64,000 nt of DNA from Salipaludibacillus aurantiacus (GCF_900111295.1 NZ_FOGT01000015.1:1-64000), one strand, 5' to 3'. Counted from the stretch's first letter, positions 51,811 to 62,046 are shown. A program made the numbers and translations. Notes: generated by a model from the letters alone, not told the origin.

Positions 51811-53826
51811 TTAATGCTGCTTTCTTTTCTCGAGGACGAGGCTGCCAAGGCGGGGAATCTCTAAAACTCCTGTATGCTTTTCGCCAGAGGCTGCATCCGT
51901 CCACTCCCCTTCAGGAAGGGCCACTTCATGGCCTTCCTCAACGTCGTGGTTTAAAACGGATAAGTACGACGCCTCTTCACTCTCTCTTCTCACGAGCTCG
52001 ACATTTTCCGCTGTTTCCGTATATGTCAAGTTCGTCTCTTCGAAAATAGACGCATACAGCTTTTGAAGCATCGGTGACTCTATTCCGGCTCCTACATAAT
52101 AGACGGTGCCTTCACCATATTTGTTTTTCGTTACAGCTGCGCGGTCCTGGAACCAGGAATCCTCATAAGTGGCGAGCACCTCTGCTGTTTCCGGCTCAAT
52201 ATAATCACACCAGACGCTTGCAGACGATGACAGGCCTTCGACTGCGCCTGCTACACCTTTTACACGTCCTGATTTTCCGCCTCTGAGTGATTCGTATTCG
52301 TGCACTTGTATTCCTGCCAGCCCTGCCAGATCGCCAGGCAACGTTTGGTCAGTCACAATATTATCCTCATCTTTTACACCGGTACGGTAACTGAAGATCA
52401 CTGTCCCGCCGTTAGCGACATAGTCTTTCAGCCTGTCGTTAAATGTCTTTTTCGTTAAAAAGTACACAGGGACGACGACTACTTTGTACCGGCTTAAATC
52501 TTCATCATCCCGGATAATATTCCCCTGGGCGTTCAACGAATGGGCAGGCTCGTAAAACCTTAGAAACTCTCCGATATAGTTAAACTGGTCGGACTGAGGC
52601 TGAATCTGCCACGCCCAGTCATTCTCAGGGTCATGGTAAAAACCGACGTCAGCCGGTATTTCCGACTCAATCCATTGATCTGCAAAACCTTCAAGTGACG
52701 TGATCACATCTTTTACTTCATTATATTTTCTTCGCGGCTTGCCGTCGTGGTCAAGGATGCCATGGCAGAACTGTTCGGTTCCATACCTGGCCGCCCGCCA
52801 GCGGAAATACACAATTGCTTCCGCACCGCGTGAAATCGCCTGGTACGTCCATAATTTTAAATGACCGGGCCGCGGCAGATAGCCGATCTGGCTCCATCCT
52901 TGTGCACCTGATAATTCTTCCATGACCCAGTAACCTTTGCCGTTTTTCGTCCCGCGGCACAAGTCATGCTGCCTTGCAATAGCGGCAGGTGAAATCGGAT
53001 CTGCCAGACCGCCCCACACGGGATAATTATCAAATGAAATGAAATCCAAATCTTTAGCCATTTCTTTCTGATCCTGGGAAAGCCCCGAATACACAAAGTT
53101 ATGGGTAATAAACTGCCTGTCGGCAATATACTTTCTTAACGTCTCCACCTGAAGACGGTTATAACGGTTATAAGCTTCCGCACAGAATCGGTCGAAGTCC
53201 AAAAGCAGACTCGGGTTATGCTCCTGGTAAACTTTTTTAGGAACAGGAATCTGCGACCAGTTCGTATACGTCTGGCTCCAGAAAACCGTCCCCCACCTTT
53301 CATTCAGTTCATCAAGACTTTCGTACTTCTCCTGGAGCCAGGACTGGAAAGCTTTCCGGTCTGTTTCACTGTAGCTCCGGTCGGATTTTTCATGGCCGTA
53401 TTCATTATCCACCTGCCAGCCGATGACCGCAGGATGGCTCCCGTACCGCTTTGCCATCTCTTCTACAATCTGTTTCGTAAGCTGCTGGTAAACCTCACTG
53501 TTCACCGTGTAATGTCTGCGTGCTCCAAAACCAATTACATTCCCGTGGTCATCAGCCGGAAGGACGTCCGGATATTTTTCGATCAGCCAGGCGGGAGGGG
53601 TAGCCGTCGGTGTGCCGAGCACAACATCAAACCCGTATGATTCAATAGCCGCAATAGCGTCATCGATTAAGGAAAAATCGTACGCTCCTTCTTCAGGTTC
53701 CATGACACTCCATCCGAATTCAGCAATTCTGACGACATTAATGCCCAGCTCTTTCATCAGCTTTAAATCAGTGTCCCACCGTTCACGCGGCCATTGTTCC
53801 GGATAATAATCCACTCCTATATACAT
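51811..53826 (-). CDS. Beta-galactosidase, glycoside hydrolase family 42
   Basis: A 671-residue GH42 enzyme. The acid/base is E142 in GWQVDNEYGHE; the nucleophile is probably E303 in YWVMEELSGAQGW. The start MYIGVDYYPEQWPRERW is typical. A trimerisation domain and a beta-domain follow the barrel. It hydrolyses beta-galactosides taken up by the neighbouring importer. The zinc cysteines of some GH42 enzymes are missing, as in other Bacillus forms. AAAGGAG precedes the ATG at 53826; the frame to 53850 is rejected. Confidence 0.94.
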   Translation of the reverse strand: MYIGVDYYPEQWPRERWDTDLKLMKELGINVVRIAEFGWSVMEPEEGAYDFSLIDDAIAAIESYGFDVVLGTPTATPPAWLIEKYPDVLPADDHGNVIGFGARRHYTVNSEVYQQLTKQIVEEMAKRYGSHPAVIGWQVDNEYGHEKSDRSYSETDRKAFQSWLQEKYESLDELNERWGTVFWSQTYTNWSQIPVPKKVYQEHNPSLLLDFDRFCAEAYNRYNRLQVETLRKYIADRQFITHNFVYSGLSQDQKEMAKDLDFISFDNYPVWGGLADPISPAAIARQHDLCRGTKNGKGYWVMEELSGAQGWSQIGYLPRPGHLKLWTYQAISRGAEAIVYFRWRAARYGTEQFCHGILDHDGKPRRKYNEVKDVITSLEGFADQWIESEIPADVGFYHDPENDWAWQIQPQSDQFNYIGEFLRFYEPAHSLNAQGNIIRDDEDLSRYKVVVVPVYFLTKKTFNDRLKDYVANGGTVIFSYRTGVKDEDNIVTDQTLPGDLAGLAGIQVHEYESLRGGKSGRVKGVAGAVEGLSSSASVWCDYIEPETAEVLATYEDSWFQDRAAVTKNKYGEGTVYYVGAGIESPMLQKLYASIFEETNLTYTETAENVELVRRESEEASYLSVLNHDVEEGHEVALPEGEWTDAASGEKHTGVLEIPRLGSLVLEKRKQH

Positions 53827-53978
53827 ATCAAAAACTCCTTTTAAAACCATCTGCTTTTCTTTTTACATTGCTCTGTTAAAGGGCAATGCCAAATTTTTCA
53901 GACACACTCGCCGTGCGGCTTTAACTCTTTGGCACCACCGCTCACTGCTTTTTTCCTGACAGAAGAAACCTGCCTCGC

Positions 53979-54821
53979 TTACTCCTTCACCGAGCCTCCG
54001 AGAATACCGGAAATAAACTGGCGCTGCAGAAGCAGGAAGAATACCATGATCGGCAGGGTAGATAAGGTTGTACCGAGCATGATCTGCCCGTAGTCGATCC
54101 GCGACATCCCTACAAGACTGGATAATGCGACAGGAAGTGTGTACATGGAGCTGTCTCCTAAGACAACTAGCGGCCAGAGGAAGTTGTTCCACTGGAACAT
54201 AAACAGGAAGATAGCAACTGCCGCAAGTGCCGGTCTCATCGTCGGCAATACGACGGTAAAGAAAATACGCATCTCGCCGGCTCCGTCCACACGGGCCGCT
54301 TCTAATAGCGAGTTAGGGATGGATCTCATGTTCTGTCTCATTAGAAAAATTGCAAACGGGTAAGCCAGGTGAGGCAGGATTACCGCCTGGTAAGTATTGA
54401 GCCAGCCGACATTAGCCATCAGTTCGAATAACGGAATCAGTGTGACATGATAAGGAATCATAATGGCCAGCAGCAGCATGAAAAAGATCGGGTCACGGCC
54501 TTTAAACTGATACTTTGCAAAGGCAAAACCGGCAGCTGAACAAATCATCACACTGACAACGGTAAAAGTCAGCGTAATAATTAACGAGTTCATAATAACC
54601 CGCCAGATCCCTACGTTTTCATTCAAGTTTCTTAAATTCTCAAAAAAGTGGTCTCCCGGTACTAAGTTTGGGGGCATACTGAAGATCGCCCCTGATGGGT
54701 TCGTGGCTCCAATGAACATCCAGTAGAAAGGAAACATAGATAAGAAGACACCGATTCCCAATAACGTATACAAGCCGATCTTTTTTAAAATGGTCGTTGT
54801 CTTATTCTTGTTGTTAGTCAT
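53979..54821 (-). CDS. Sugar ABC transporter permease (MalG type)
   Basis: A 280-residue inner-membrane protein with six segments. The EAA loop reads EAARVDGAGEMRIFFTVVLP, typical of the MalG branch. It forms the channel with the other permease. Its ATG at 54821 overlaps the end of the upstream permease gene and follows AGGTGAT. Its downstream neighbour is the GH42 gene. No ATPase gene is present in the cluster, so a shared MsmX-type ATPase elsewhere probably drives the importer. Confidence 0.92.
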   Translation of the reverse strand: MTNNKNKTTTILKKIGLYTLLGIGVFLSMFPFYWMFIGATNPSGAIFSMPPNLVPGDHFFENLRNLNENVGIWRVIMNSLIITLTFTVVSVMICSAAGFAFAKYQFKGRDPIFFMLLLAIMIPYHVTLIPLFELMANVGWLNTYQAVILPHLAYPFAIFLMRQNMRSIPNSLLEAARVDGAGEMRIFFTVVLPTMRPALAAVAIFLFMFQWNNFLWPLVVLGDSSMYTLPVALSSLVGMSRIDYGQIMLGTTLSTLPIMVFFLLLQRQFISGILGGSVKE

Positions 54822-55719
54822 CTTTATCACCTACCACTTTCATTTGGAACCAGGATAAGAGAGCAATAATAATAACGAGTATATATGCAATAGCGGATGC
54901 ATAGTTAAAGTCAAAATAACGGAAACCGTTAATATATAGATACAAAGAAATAGTAAGTGTCGAGTTGTTCGGGCCCCCGCCGGTTAAAATAAACGGCTCA
55001 TCAAAAAGCTGTAATGTGCCGATAGTGGACAGCACGAACGTAAACAGGAAGATCGGTTTCAATTGAGGAAGCGTAATGGAAAAGAACTGCCGTATTTTTC
55101 CTGCTCCGTCAATACTCGCTGCTTCATACAAATCGTTTGAGATATTTTGAAGGCCGGCCAGGAAAATAACCATGTTATAACCTGTCCAGCGCCACGTAAC
55201 TGCAACAATAAGTGACACTTTGGCCCAGAACGGGTCATTCAGCCAGGCGATAGGGTCAATTCCTACTAAACTTAAAGCATAGTTTACTAGACCATAGTTT
55301 TCATCAAGCATAATCATGAAAACGATCGCGTAGGCAACTAATGCTGTAATAGCCGGCATGAAAAAAGCAATTCGGAAAAAAGCTCTCATTTTTAATAAAG
55401 CTGAGTTCATAAGTACTGCTAACAGCACCGCGATGGTGAGCATAATTGGAACCTGGATAATGAGAATGGTAAAGGTGTTCCCTAATGCCTTGTAAAAAAG
55501 CGGGTCGTTAAAGAGACGCCGGTAATTATCGAGTCCTGCAAATGTACTGACTCCGCCGCTCGATGTCTGGAAACTTAAAATTAATGACTGAACCACCGGA
55601 TAAACAGTAAATATAATAAATAAAATAACTGCAGGGGCGATAAAAATATATGGTGCTGTTTTAGGTGTTATAAATTTTCGTTTCGATTTTTTCTTAGATT
55701 CAGCTGTTGACTGATTCAT
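54814..55719 (-). CDS. Sugar ABC transporter permease (MalF type)
   Basis: A 301-residue permease. A charged N-terminus leads into six membrane segments; the EAA loop reads EAASIDGAGKIRQFFSITLPQ. It pairs with the MalG-type partner that it overlaps by eight bases. GAGAGGGC precedes the ATG at 55719, so the frame to 55791 is rejected. It follows the binding-protein gene after a hairpin that may reduce readthrough. Confidence 0.92.
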   Translation of the reverse strand: MNQSTAESKKKSKRKFITPKTAPYIFIAPAVILFIIFTVYPVVQSLILSFQTSSGGVSTFAGLDNYRRLFNDPLFYKALGNTFTILIIQVPIMLTIAVLLAVLMNSALLKMRAFFRIAFFMPAITALVAYAIVFMIMLDENYGLVNYALSLVGIDPIAWLNDPFWAKVSLIVAVTWRWTGYNMVIFLAGLQNISNDLYEAASIDGAGKIRQFFSITLPQLKPIFLFTFVLSTIGTLQLFDEPFILTGGGPNNSTLTISLYLYINGFRYFDFNYASAIAYILVIIIALLSWFQMKVVGDKDD

Positions 55720-55824
55720 CGTGAAAGCCCTCTCTTTCTTAAAAAATCCTTTTAAGAAGTCCCGCCGCCTGCAACTGGAGCAGACTCCCATTACTTAATT
55801 AAATTGTTTAACTATCGGTTAGGA

Positions 55825-55860
55825 AAGAAAGAAGAGCATCGGGACGCTCTTCTCTCTTTT
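55825..55860 (-). terminator. Attenuating hairpin between binding protein and permeases
   Basis: AGAAGAGCGT and ATGCTCTTCT form a stem followed by TTCTTTCC on the minus strand. Such a site after the binding-protein gene is a common way to make more binding protein than permease. Confidence 0.7.
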
Positions 55861-55866
55861 AAATTC

Positions 55867-57183
55867 TTATTCGTTAATGTCTCTTTGCGTTTCATTTGCA
55901 ATCATGTCGGCCGCTTCTCTTAAAGCTTCTGCCGGATCCGCATCCTGAAGCAGCGCGTTAGCCTGTGCATCAGAAGAATAGCGGAGGGCTCTTGCATAGT
56001 CGCTTGTATAGTTTGCCGGAAGGACGCCTTCAGAAATATCTGCAAACAAGCTCCAGATCGGCTCATTGTTAAAGTACTCATCTTCTTCCTCAAAGAATGG
56101 ATCATCGTATGCTTCAAGGAGTGAAGGGAAGATACCGTACTCACTTAACGCATTAACCTGGGCGTCAGAGTCAGTTGTAAAGTATTCAACGAAAGCGTAA
56201 GCTGCCTGCTCATTATCAGACCCGTTAATGACTGTTAAGTCTGAACCTCCAAGGTTCGCATCACGGTTGCCGCCTTCTTCAAAAGCAGGAAGTTTGAATA
56301 CACCCCACTCGCCTTCCTGTTCAGGTGCCTGGTCCATAATCGTTCCAGCATACCAGACGCCGAACGGCACAGTGGCTACCTGGTTGTTTACTGTCGCTGT
56401 GACGGTGCCATCCCAGCCGTCAGCATTCGCAACGAGATCTTTTTCCCGCATTTCTTTAATTGTCGATAATGCCTGCTGTCCTTCTTCGTTGTGAAGATTG
56501 ATGTTTCCATCTTCGTCAAAATAATAGGTTCCCTGAAGATTCAACATCATACGGAACAAGTTATCATCTGCGGAAATATCAACAGGAAGCATTTGCGCTT
56601 CGGTTTCTTCAAGGATCGTTTCACCGGCTGCAATATAGTCATCCCACGTTTCGATATCGTCCGGATTTACGCCCGCTTCCTCAAATAGAGGAATATTATA
56701 GAAGACACCTGCCGGCCCGATATCCCACGGTGCCGCTACGAAGTCTCCGTCATTATTTTTCATTGTTTCGATTTTTGACTCGGCAAATTTATCTTCATGC
56801 TCATCGAATCCATACTCACTAAGGTTGACGAAACCATCCGGAAATTCTGCGATGTAGTTGTCGAGACGATCGGTTTCAACCATGGTGACATCCGGAAGAC
56901 CTGATCCGCCTGCCGCTAAACCAACAGTTAAACGGTCATATAAATCTTCACGGCCGATATCTTCCACTGTCACATCGACATCAGGGTATTCCTCCTGAAA
57001 GCCTTCAATTGCAATTTCCATAGAAGCAGCTGCCACATTCCAGCCCCAGACAGTAATCTCACCGGACACCTCATCCGGGTCAGCTTCACCGTCAGCGCCT
57101 CCATCAGCGCCATCATTTCCTCCGCACGCAGCGAGCATAGAAACAGACAAAGCACCAGCTAACATTGTTTTCCATGGTTTCAT
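55867..57183 (-). CDS. Sugar ABC transporter substrate-binding lipoprotein
   Basis: A 438-residue family 1 binding protein. The signal peptide ends in the lipobox MLAACGGN, so the mature protein is lipid-linked on the outer face of the membrane. It is acidic, with an Asp/Gly/Ala-rich linker. The fold includes EITVWGWNVAAASMEIAIEGF and APWDIGPAGVFYN. The neighbours (alpha- and beta-galactosidase) suggest galactosides as substrates. It is the first gene of the operon, behind cre-like sites. Confidence 0.93.
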   Translation of the reverse strand: MKPWKTMLAGALSVSMLAACGGNDGADGGADGEADPDEVSGEITVWGWNVAAASMEIAIEGFQEEYPDVDVTVEDIGREDLYDRLTVGLAAGGSGLPDVTMVETDRLDNYIAEFPDGFVNLSEYGFDEHEDKFAESKIETMKNNDGDFVAAPWDIGPAGVFYNIPLFEEAGVNPDDIETWDDYIAAGETILEETEAQMLPVDISADDNLFRMMLNLQGTYYFDEDGNINLHNEEGQQALSTIKEMREKDLVANADGWDGTVTATVNNQVATVPFGVWYAGTIMDQAPEQEGEWGVFKLPAFEEGGNRDANLGGSDLTVINGSDNEQAAYAFVEYFTTDSDAQVNALSEYGIFPSLLEAYDDPFFEEEDEYFNNEPIWSLFADISEGVLPANYTSDYARALRYSSDAQANALLQDADPAEALREAADMIANETQRDINE

Positions 57184-57209
57184 TTGTTATTTCCCCCTTG
57201 ATTTAGTTT

Positions 57210-57223
57210 TGTATCCGCTTTCA
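57210..57223. promoter_or_regulatory. cre-like site 1 in the galactoside operon leader
   Basis: Minus strand TGAAAGCGGATACA matches TGWAARCGYTWNCW at 12 of 14 positions. It lies about 27 bases upstream of the binding-protein start, so CcpA bound here would act as a roadblock. Confidence 0.45.
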
Positions 57224-57287
57224 AGGGTTATGAAAAAAATGGGTGTCTTCTTATTTAACGACACGCCTGCGTTTTTCCAACAATGCC

Positions 57288-57301
57288 TTAAAGCGTTATC
57301 A
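57288..57301. promoter_or_regulatory. cre-like site 2 in the galactoside operon promoter
   Basis: TTAAAGCGTTATCA matches the CcpA consensus at 13 of 14 positions. It lies about 105 bases upstream of the binding-protein start, probably overlapping the promoter. Confidence 0.6.
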
Positions 57302-57415
57302 AAACTTTTTTAAATTAAATTAGTAACTAGGGATAATGTATCACACCTTATCAAAAATGAAAAGTATTTTTTGAATATTTAGTGACTGGTATTTACTGGG
57401 GGTTGATTGCTGTTT

Positions 57416-58627
57416 TTATGACCGGTCATATAATTGTTTAAGTACAAGCGTAACGGCGCCAATCATCGTCCCTTGGGCGGCAAGCTCTGATACGGTTATC
57501 TCCGTCGATTTGGCATCTGTCGTCATTGCCCGCTTCTTTACCGTCTCTTTTAACGGAGCCATAATAAAATCTCCTGCTTTTGAAACGCCTCCGCCGACAA
57601 TAATTTTATCCGGGTTCATAAAATTAATTAAATTAGTTATGCCGATTCCTAGAAACCTGCCTGCTTCATCGAGCACCTCTACAGCAAAAGCATCGCCTCT
57701 TTTTGCAGCTTCATGGACCGTGGCGCCTGTAATCTCTTCTTTTTTCCCGTCTACAAGGTCGGGAATAATCGTTCTTCTTCCTATGGTGATCTCCTGGGTG
57801 ACTCTTTCTTTGATACGGATACCGCTAGCGACGGTATGCAGGCAGCCGTAGCTTCCGCACGTGCACTGGCGGCCATTTAAGTCGACAATCATATGGCCGA
57901 ACTCCCCCGCGATATTATGTTTCCCGTGAAACAGCTGGCCATTAAGGATAATACCTGCCCCGATTCCGTCTCCGACGTTAATGCATACAAGGTTTTGGGC
58001 ATCCCGCCCGTTCCCGAACCACAATTCCGCTAATGCAAGCGAACGGGCATCGTTTTCCACAGTCACAGGAATATCGAAAACGTTTTCAATTTTATCTTTA
58101 AGAGGAATATTTTCAAACCCGAAATGAGGGGCATAAATACTAATCCCCTTTTCGTGATCAACAATTCCGTGCATCCCGATGCCTATCCCGATCACTTTTG
58201 TCTTATCCACTTTTTCGTTCTCAAGAAGCGATCGTATGAGATGTTCCAGAATCGTTACGAACTCATTTTTGGTCATGCCCGTAGCGAGTTTTTGTTTTTT
58301 AGTAGCAAGAATTTCGGCATTCAGGTTAGTTAAACCTGCACGAACTTCCTCTGTTCCTACATCGACTCCAATTACAAAATAATTATTATAGTTGATTGAT
58401 AATAAAATCGGTTTACGGCCGCCTTTTGATTCTCCGATTTTAAACTCCCGGATAATCCCCGTTTCGAGCAGTTCACTGACTATCGTTGAGACGGTGGGCG
58501 GTGTCAGGTTCGCTTTCTTGGCTATATCTGTCCTTGAGATCGCCTCTTCCTTGCGGATAATATTTAAAACCAGCGACCTGTTTAATGATTTCATAAGCTG
58601 AAAACTGCCTGTGATGTTCTGTACCAT
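57416..58627 (-). CDS. ROK family transcriptional regulator (XylR/NagC-like)
   Basis: A 403-residue repressor. The N-terminal winged HTH shows RTDIAKKANLTPPTVSTIVSELLETGII. The ROK sugar-binding domain has VIGVDVGTEEVRAGLTNLNA and the zinc motif CTCGSYGCLH. It probably controls the galactoside operon that follows in the same direction about 230 bases downstream. I chose the ATG at 58627 behind GGGAG; the longer open frame is rejected. Confidence 0.9.
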   Translation of the reverse strand: MVQNITGSFQLMKSLNRSLVLNIIRKEEAISRTDIAKKANLTPPTVSTIVSELLETGIIREFKIGESKGGRKPILLSINYNNYFVIGVDVGTEEVRAGLTNLNAEILATKKQKLATGMTKNEFVTILEHLIRSLLENEKVDKTKVIGIGIGMHGIVDHEKGISIYAPHFGFENIPLKDKIENVFDIPVTVENDARSLALAELWFGNGRDAQNLVCINVGDGIGAGIILNGQLFHGKHNIAGEFGHMIVDLNGRQCTCGSYGCLHTVASGIRIKERVTQEITIGRRTIIPDLVDGKKEEITGATVHEAAKRGDAFAVEVLDEAGRFLGIGITNLINFMNPDKIIVGGGVSKAGDFIMAPLKETVKKRAMTTDAKSTEITVSELAAQGTMIGAVTLVLKQLYDRS

Positions 58628-58761
58628 ATCTTTCACACTCCCTGTATGTCGCTCATCACCTAAAGTTTTAATATTTAAGAAACAATGTGAACATTTAAAC
58701 TTAACTATATTATACGCAAATAAACGAAACATTGTAAAATTATTTAAAAAAGACATGGGAA

Positions 58762-58826
58762 TTAATGGGGGGTCTGACCCCTTTGTGAAATAACAAAAAC
58801 TGGGGGGACAGACCCCCCAGTTTTTA
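58762..58826. repeat. REP pair (REPIN-like) 11
   Basis: Two facing elements: AATGGGGGGTCTGACCCC (58764 on) and AACTGGGGGGACAGACCCCCCAG (58798 on). The second ends exactly on the stop codon of the acyl-CoA dehydrogenase gene. Confidence 0.87.
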
Positions 58827-60518
58827 CCTTTTACTGACTTCCATGCTGGTGCCGGCCAGGATTTGTTTTCCTTCTTCCTGTGTCCAGCCGCTGCCTTTTT
58901 TATTAAATAACGGGAGCAGCTGATCTTGCACGTACACGTGTGCCGTTAATAAAGCTGTTTCGTCATCCGGTTTAGCTGATGCCCTCTTCAGAAGCATGAC
59001 TGACTCAAGCACAGTGACCATTTTTTTCGACAGAGGTTTAATATAACGCGTTTTTTCCATAGCATCCAGTCCTGCAAGCTCCGCCATCTCCTCTTCAAGG
59101 GCGCTGATTGCGTCTTTCACTTCCTCCACAGCAGTCTCATTTTCCAGTTTGACCAAATCTGCCGTCTGTTCGTTCAGATAGGCCGTAAAAACCGTGTGGA
59201 CTTGAAATTTATCCATGAGCCGGAGGACTTCAAGCCCGAGTATATTTCGGGTGCCTTCCCAGACGGTCAGAACCTGGGCATCGCGCAGCAGCCTTGGCGT
59301 CACAAAGTCCTCTATATACCCGTTCCCCCCAAGCATTTCGATCGCTTCATGGGAAAAATGAATGGCCTGGTCTGCTGTTTCAGCTTTTATAAGGGCGATC
59401 AACAGACGCAGAAGCCCGTCTTTTTCAGGCGTGGAATCACCGTTGTACCACTGGTCATAAGAGCCGATGAGTTCAAACGTCGTGAGCAGTTCCGCATCAA
59501 GCTTCACTTTGAGCCTCACAAGCGAATCCTGAACCATCGGGTAATCGGATAACGCCCGGCCAAACGCAGAGCGCTCTTCCGCGTATGCCTTCGCCTCTGT
59601 ATAGGCCCGCCTCATAATCCCCACCGATGCCACGGCATTGCAGATTCGCGATAAGTTGAGCGCCTCCATCATATAGTAAAAGCCTCTTGACGGATCACCT
59701 ACGAGGTACGCTTTCGCTCCATCAAATTCCACTTCACCGGACGGGACTGCTTTTACCCCTAACTTGTCTTTTAAGCGTCTGATGGAAAGCCTGTTCAGTT
59801 CCCCGTTTTCTGTGCGCCACGGCACCAGAAACAGGGACAGCCCCTTCGTTCCTTCCTGGGCATCCGCGATTCGGGCTAGCACCATCGCCACCCCGCACAT
59901 CCCCGCATTACTGGCAAAATATTTTTCACCGTAAAGCCTGTAGTGCCCGTCCCCGTCTTCGTTCACATAGAGGGCTTCCGTCTCGTTGGCGCCTACGTCT
60001 GATCCTCCCTGGCGCTCAGTGAGAAACGTGGCTCCTTCGTATAATTCCGTCTCACCGGTGGACAGCACATGCGGCAAAAACCTCTGTTTCAATTCGTCAT
60101 CGCCGTACCGGTCAAGCAAATAAGCTGTAGCCATCGTTAACGTGACTGGGCAGTAAAAGCCTGGCTCTGACTGGGACAAAAGGTAACCTTGCGCGAACGA
60201 GTACAAATAATTTCCTTTTCTGTTCAGAGCCGGTATTTCCCGGTGGACGTGGGCGACTATTCCTTCACCGTACGTTTCTTCAACGGTTCGCCGGTACCCT
60301 TCATTCACCCATACTTTTGACTGATCATTTCCATATTTATCGTATTTAATGAGCTGCGGCTGCCCTTCTCTGTCTGTATGTCTCGCCCGCTCATCAATCT
60401 CAGTGGCGCAGCGGTGCCCGAACCGCTCCAGTTGCCGGTCTGCCCAGTGGAAAAATTCATCGTCCAGCTTTTCTTTTAAGATCTCTTTAAGCAATGAATC
60501 ATTTGTGTAAAAATTCAT
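58824..60518 (-). CDS. Acyl-CoA dehydrogenase (AidB-like)
   Basis: A 564-residue flavoprotein, longer than short-chain dehydrogenases and closer to the AidB-type branch. The FAD/substrate region reads GATFLTERQGGSDVGANET, and EMLGGNGYIEDF and QVLTVWEGTRNILGLE are family marks. It would oxidise an acyl-CoA and pass electrons to ETF. It is 13 bases downstream of the ligase gene. The substrate is unknown. Confidence 0.9.
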   Translation of the reverse strand: MNFYTNDSLLKEILKEKLDDEFFHWADRQLERFGHRCATEIDERARHTDREGQPQLIKYDKYGNDQSKVWVNEGYRRTVEETYGEGIVAHVHREIPALNRKGNYLYSFAQGYLLSQSEPGFYCPVTLTMATAYLLDRYGDDELKQRFLPHVLSTGETELYEGATFLTERQGGSDVGANETEALYVNEDGDGHYRLYGEKYFASNAGMCGVAMVLARIADAQEGTKGLSLFLVPWRTENGELNRLSIRRLKDKLGVKAVPSGEVEFDGAKAYLVGDPSRGFYYMMEALNLSRICNAVASVGIMRRAYTEAKAYAEERSAFGRALSDYPMVQDSLVRLKVKLDAELLTTFELIGSYDQWYNGDSTPEKDGLLRLLIALIKAETADQAIHFSHEAIEMLGGNGYIEDFVTPRLLRDAQVLTVWEGTRNILGLEVLRLMDKFQVHTVFTAYLNEQTADLVKLENETAVEEVKDAISALEEEMAELAGLDAMEKTRYIKPLSKKMVTVLESVMLLKRASAKPDDETALLTAHVYVQDQLLPLFNKKGSGWTQEEGKQILAGTSMEVSKR

Positions 60519-60531
60519 TTTCCGTCACCTC

Positions 60532-62046
60532 TTATACATGATTTTTTCTTAAATGGTGTTTTAATATTTTTCCAGTCGGGTTTCGCGGCAGCTGGTCAAT
60601 CACATGAAAGTGTTTAGGGATTTTATAGTCGGCCACTTTTTCCTGCAGGAATGATTTCCACTCACTTTCATCGGCAGATTCTCCGTCTTTCACAGCAATA
60701 TAAGCAGTAACTGTTTCTCCCCAGTCCTCGTGCGGGGCGCCGATTACAGCACATTCAGCCACAGCCGGATGGGTGCTTAACACTTCTTCAATTTCTTTTG
60801 GAAAAATATTGACCCCGCCTGAAATGATCATGTCTTTCTTACGGTCGATGACCCAGTAATAACCGTCCTCGTCTCTTTTAGCCATATCTCCGGTAAAGAG
60901 CCAGCCATCTTTTAAAGTTTCAGCTGTTTTTTCAGGTTCTTTATCATACCTCACCATATTACCTTCACCGCGGAGAATAATTTCTCCCGGTTCACCAGTA
61001 TTTACTTCCTCCCCCTGTTCGTTCACGAGTTTTATTTCAGCATTCAGGGCAGCCCGCCTGCCGATGCTGCCGGCTTTCTCCTCATGTTCCTCAGGCAAGA
61101 GCAGCGTGCCGTTTGGACCCGCTTCGGTAAGTCCGTAAACACAATAAAAACGATCTGATTTAAAGGCTTGCTGCATGAAGGTCACTTCTTTTTTTCCTAA
61201 AGGGGCTCCGCCATACACCCAGTGGGTCATGGATGAAAGATCCCTCTCGTTTATAGACGGGTCTTTCGCTGAAAGAAGGTAGGCAACAGGCGCACCAAAA
61301 AAGTGGGTTGTCCGCCACTTTTCCACAGACTCGAGCAGCAGTTCCGGTGTAAATGTTGGCGACAGGCAATGCGTGGCTCCGACGTATGTCCCGGCTGCCA
61401 AAAATAAATGTAACGGCGCTGAATGGCTGAGCGGCATCATATGAAGCATTTTGCTCTCCGGCTTCATTTCCATTTCAACAGCCATCATCGCTGCCACACT
61501 CAGAATGTTTCTGTTTGAAAAAAGAACCCCTTTTGGCTTACCTGTCGTTCCTGACGTATAAAGCATTGTCGCAAGATCATCTTCTTTTGTCCCGCATTCG
61601 ATCGGCGTGTTACCGCCTTCATTAAGAAGTGATTCAAATGAACCCCACCCTTCCACTTTTTCACCTGTTTTGACAAACACCACATTTTCAAACTTGGCCG
61701 GAAGTGAGGCGCAGGAGTTGTAAAGTATATGGTCGATGACCATCACTTTAGCCTCGCTGTGGCTGAGCATATAGGCCAATTCTTCCCCTGTTAACCTTGC
61801 GCTTACAGGGACAATGATCCCGCCAAGCCTGAGAGTTGCAAAATAAGTAATTAGAAAAGAAGAGGTATTCGGCATAAAGAGCATGACTTTGTCACCTTGA
61901 GACACTCCCAGGTTTTTTAACCCATTCGCAAACTTCGTCACCTGCCGGTCGAGTTCGCCGTACGTCATGTCTTTATTCTTTTCCTGGACGGCTGTTTTCC
62001 CTGAGTATTTGCGTCCATTTCTAGCTAGAAGTTCTGATAGATTCAT
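60532..62046 (-). CDS. Acyl-CoA synthetase, class I adenylate-forming
   Basis: A 504-residue AMP-forming ligase. The P-loop is LYTSGTTGKPKGV; later motifs are YGLTEAGPNGT, DGWLFTGDMAKRDEDGYYWV, and PRNPTGKILKHHL with the C-terminal catalytic lysine. It activates a carboxylic acid as acyl-AMP and then acyl-CoA. It lies between the MerR gene and the dehydrogenase, forming a catabolic unit. The chain length of the acid cannot be read from the sequence. Confidence 0.92.
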   Translation of the reverse strand: MNLSELLARNGRKYSGKTAVQEKNKDMTYGELDRQVTKFANGLKNLGVSQGDKVMLFMPNTSSFLITYFATLRLGGIIVPVSARLTGEELAYMLSHSEAKVMVIDHILYNSCASLPAKFENVVFVKTGEKVEGWGSFESLLNEGGNTPIECGTKEDDLATMLYTSGTTGKPKGVLFSNRNILSVAAMMAVEMEMKPESKMLHMMPLSHSAPLHLFLAAGTYVGATHCLSPTFTPELLLESVEKWRTTHFFGAPVAYLLSAKDPSINERDLSSMTHWVYGGAPLGKKEVTFMQQAFKSDRFYCVYGLTEAGPNGTLLLPEEHEEKAGSIGRRAALNAEIKLVNEQGEEVNTGEPGEIILRGEGNMVRYDKEPEKTAETLKDGWLFTGDMAKRDEDGYYWVIDRKKDMIISGGVNIFPKEIEEVLSTHPAVAECAVIGAPHEDWGETVTAYIAVKDGESADESEWKSFLQEKVADYKIPKHFHVIDQLPRNPTGKILKHHLRKNHV

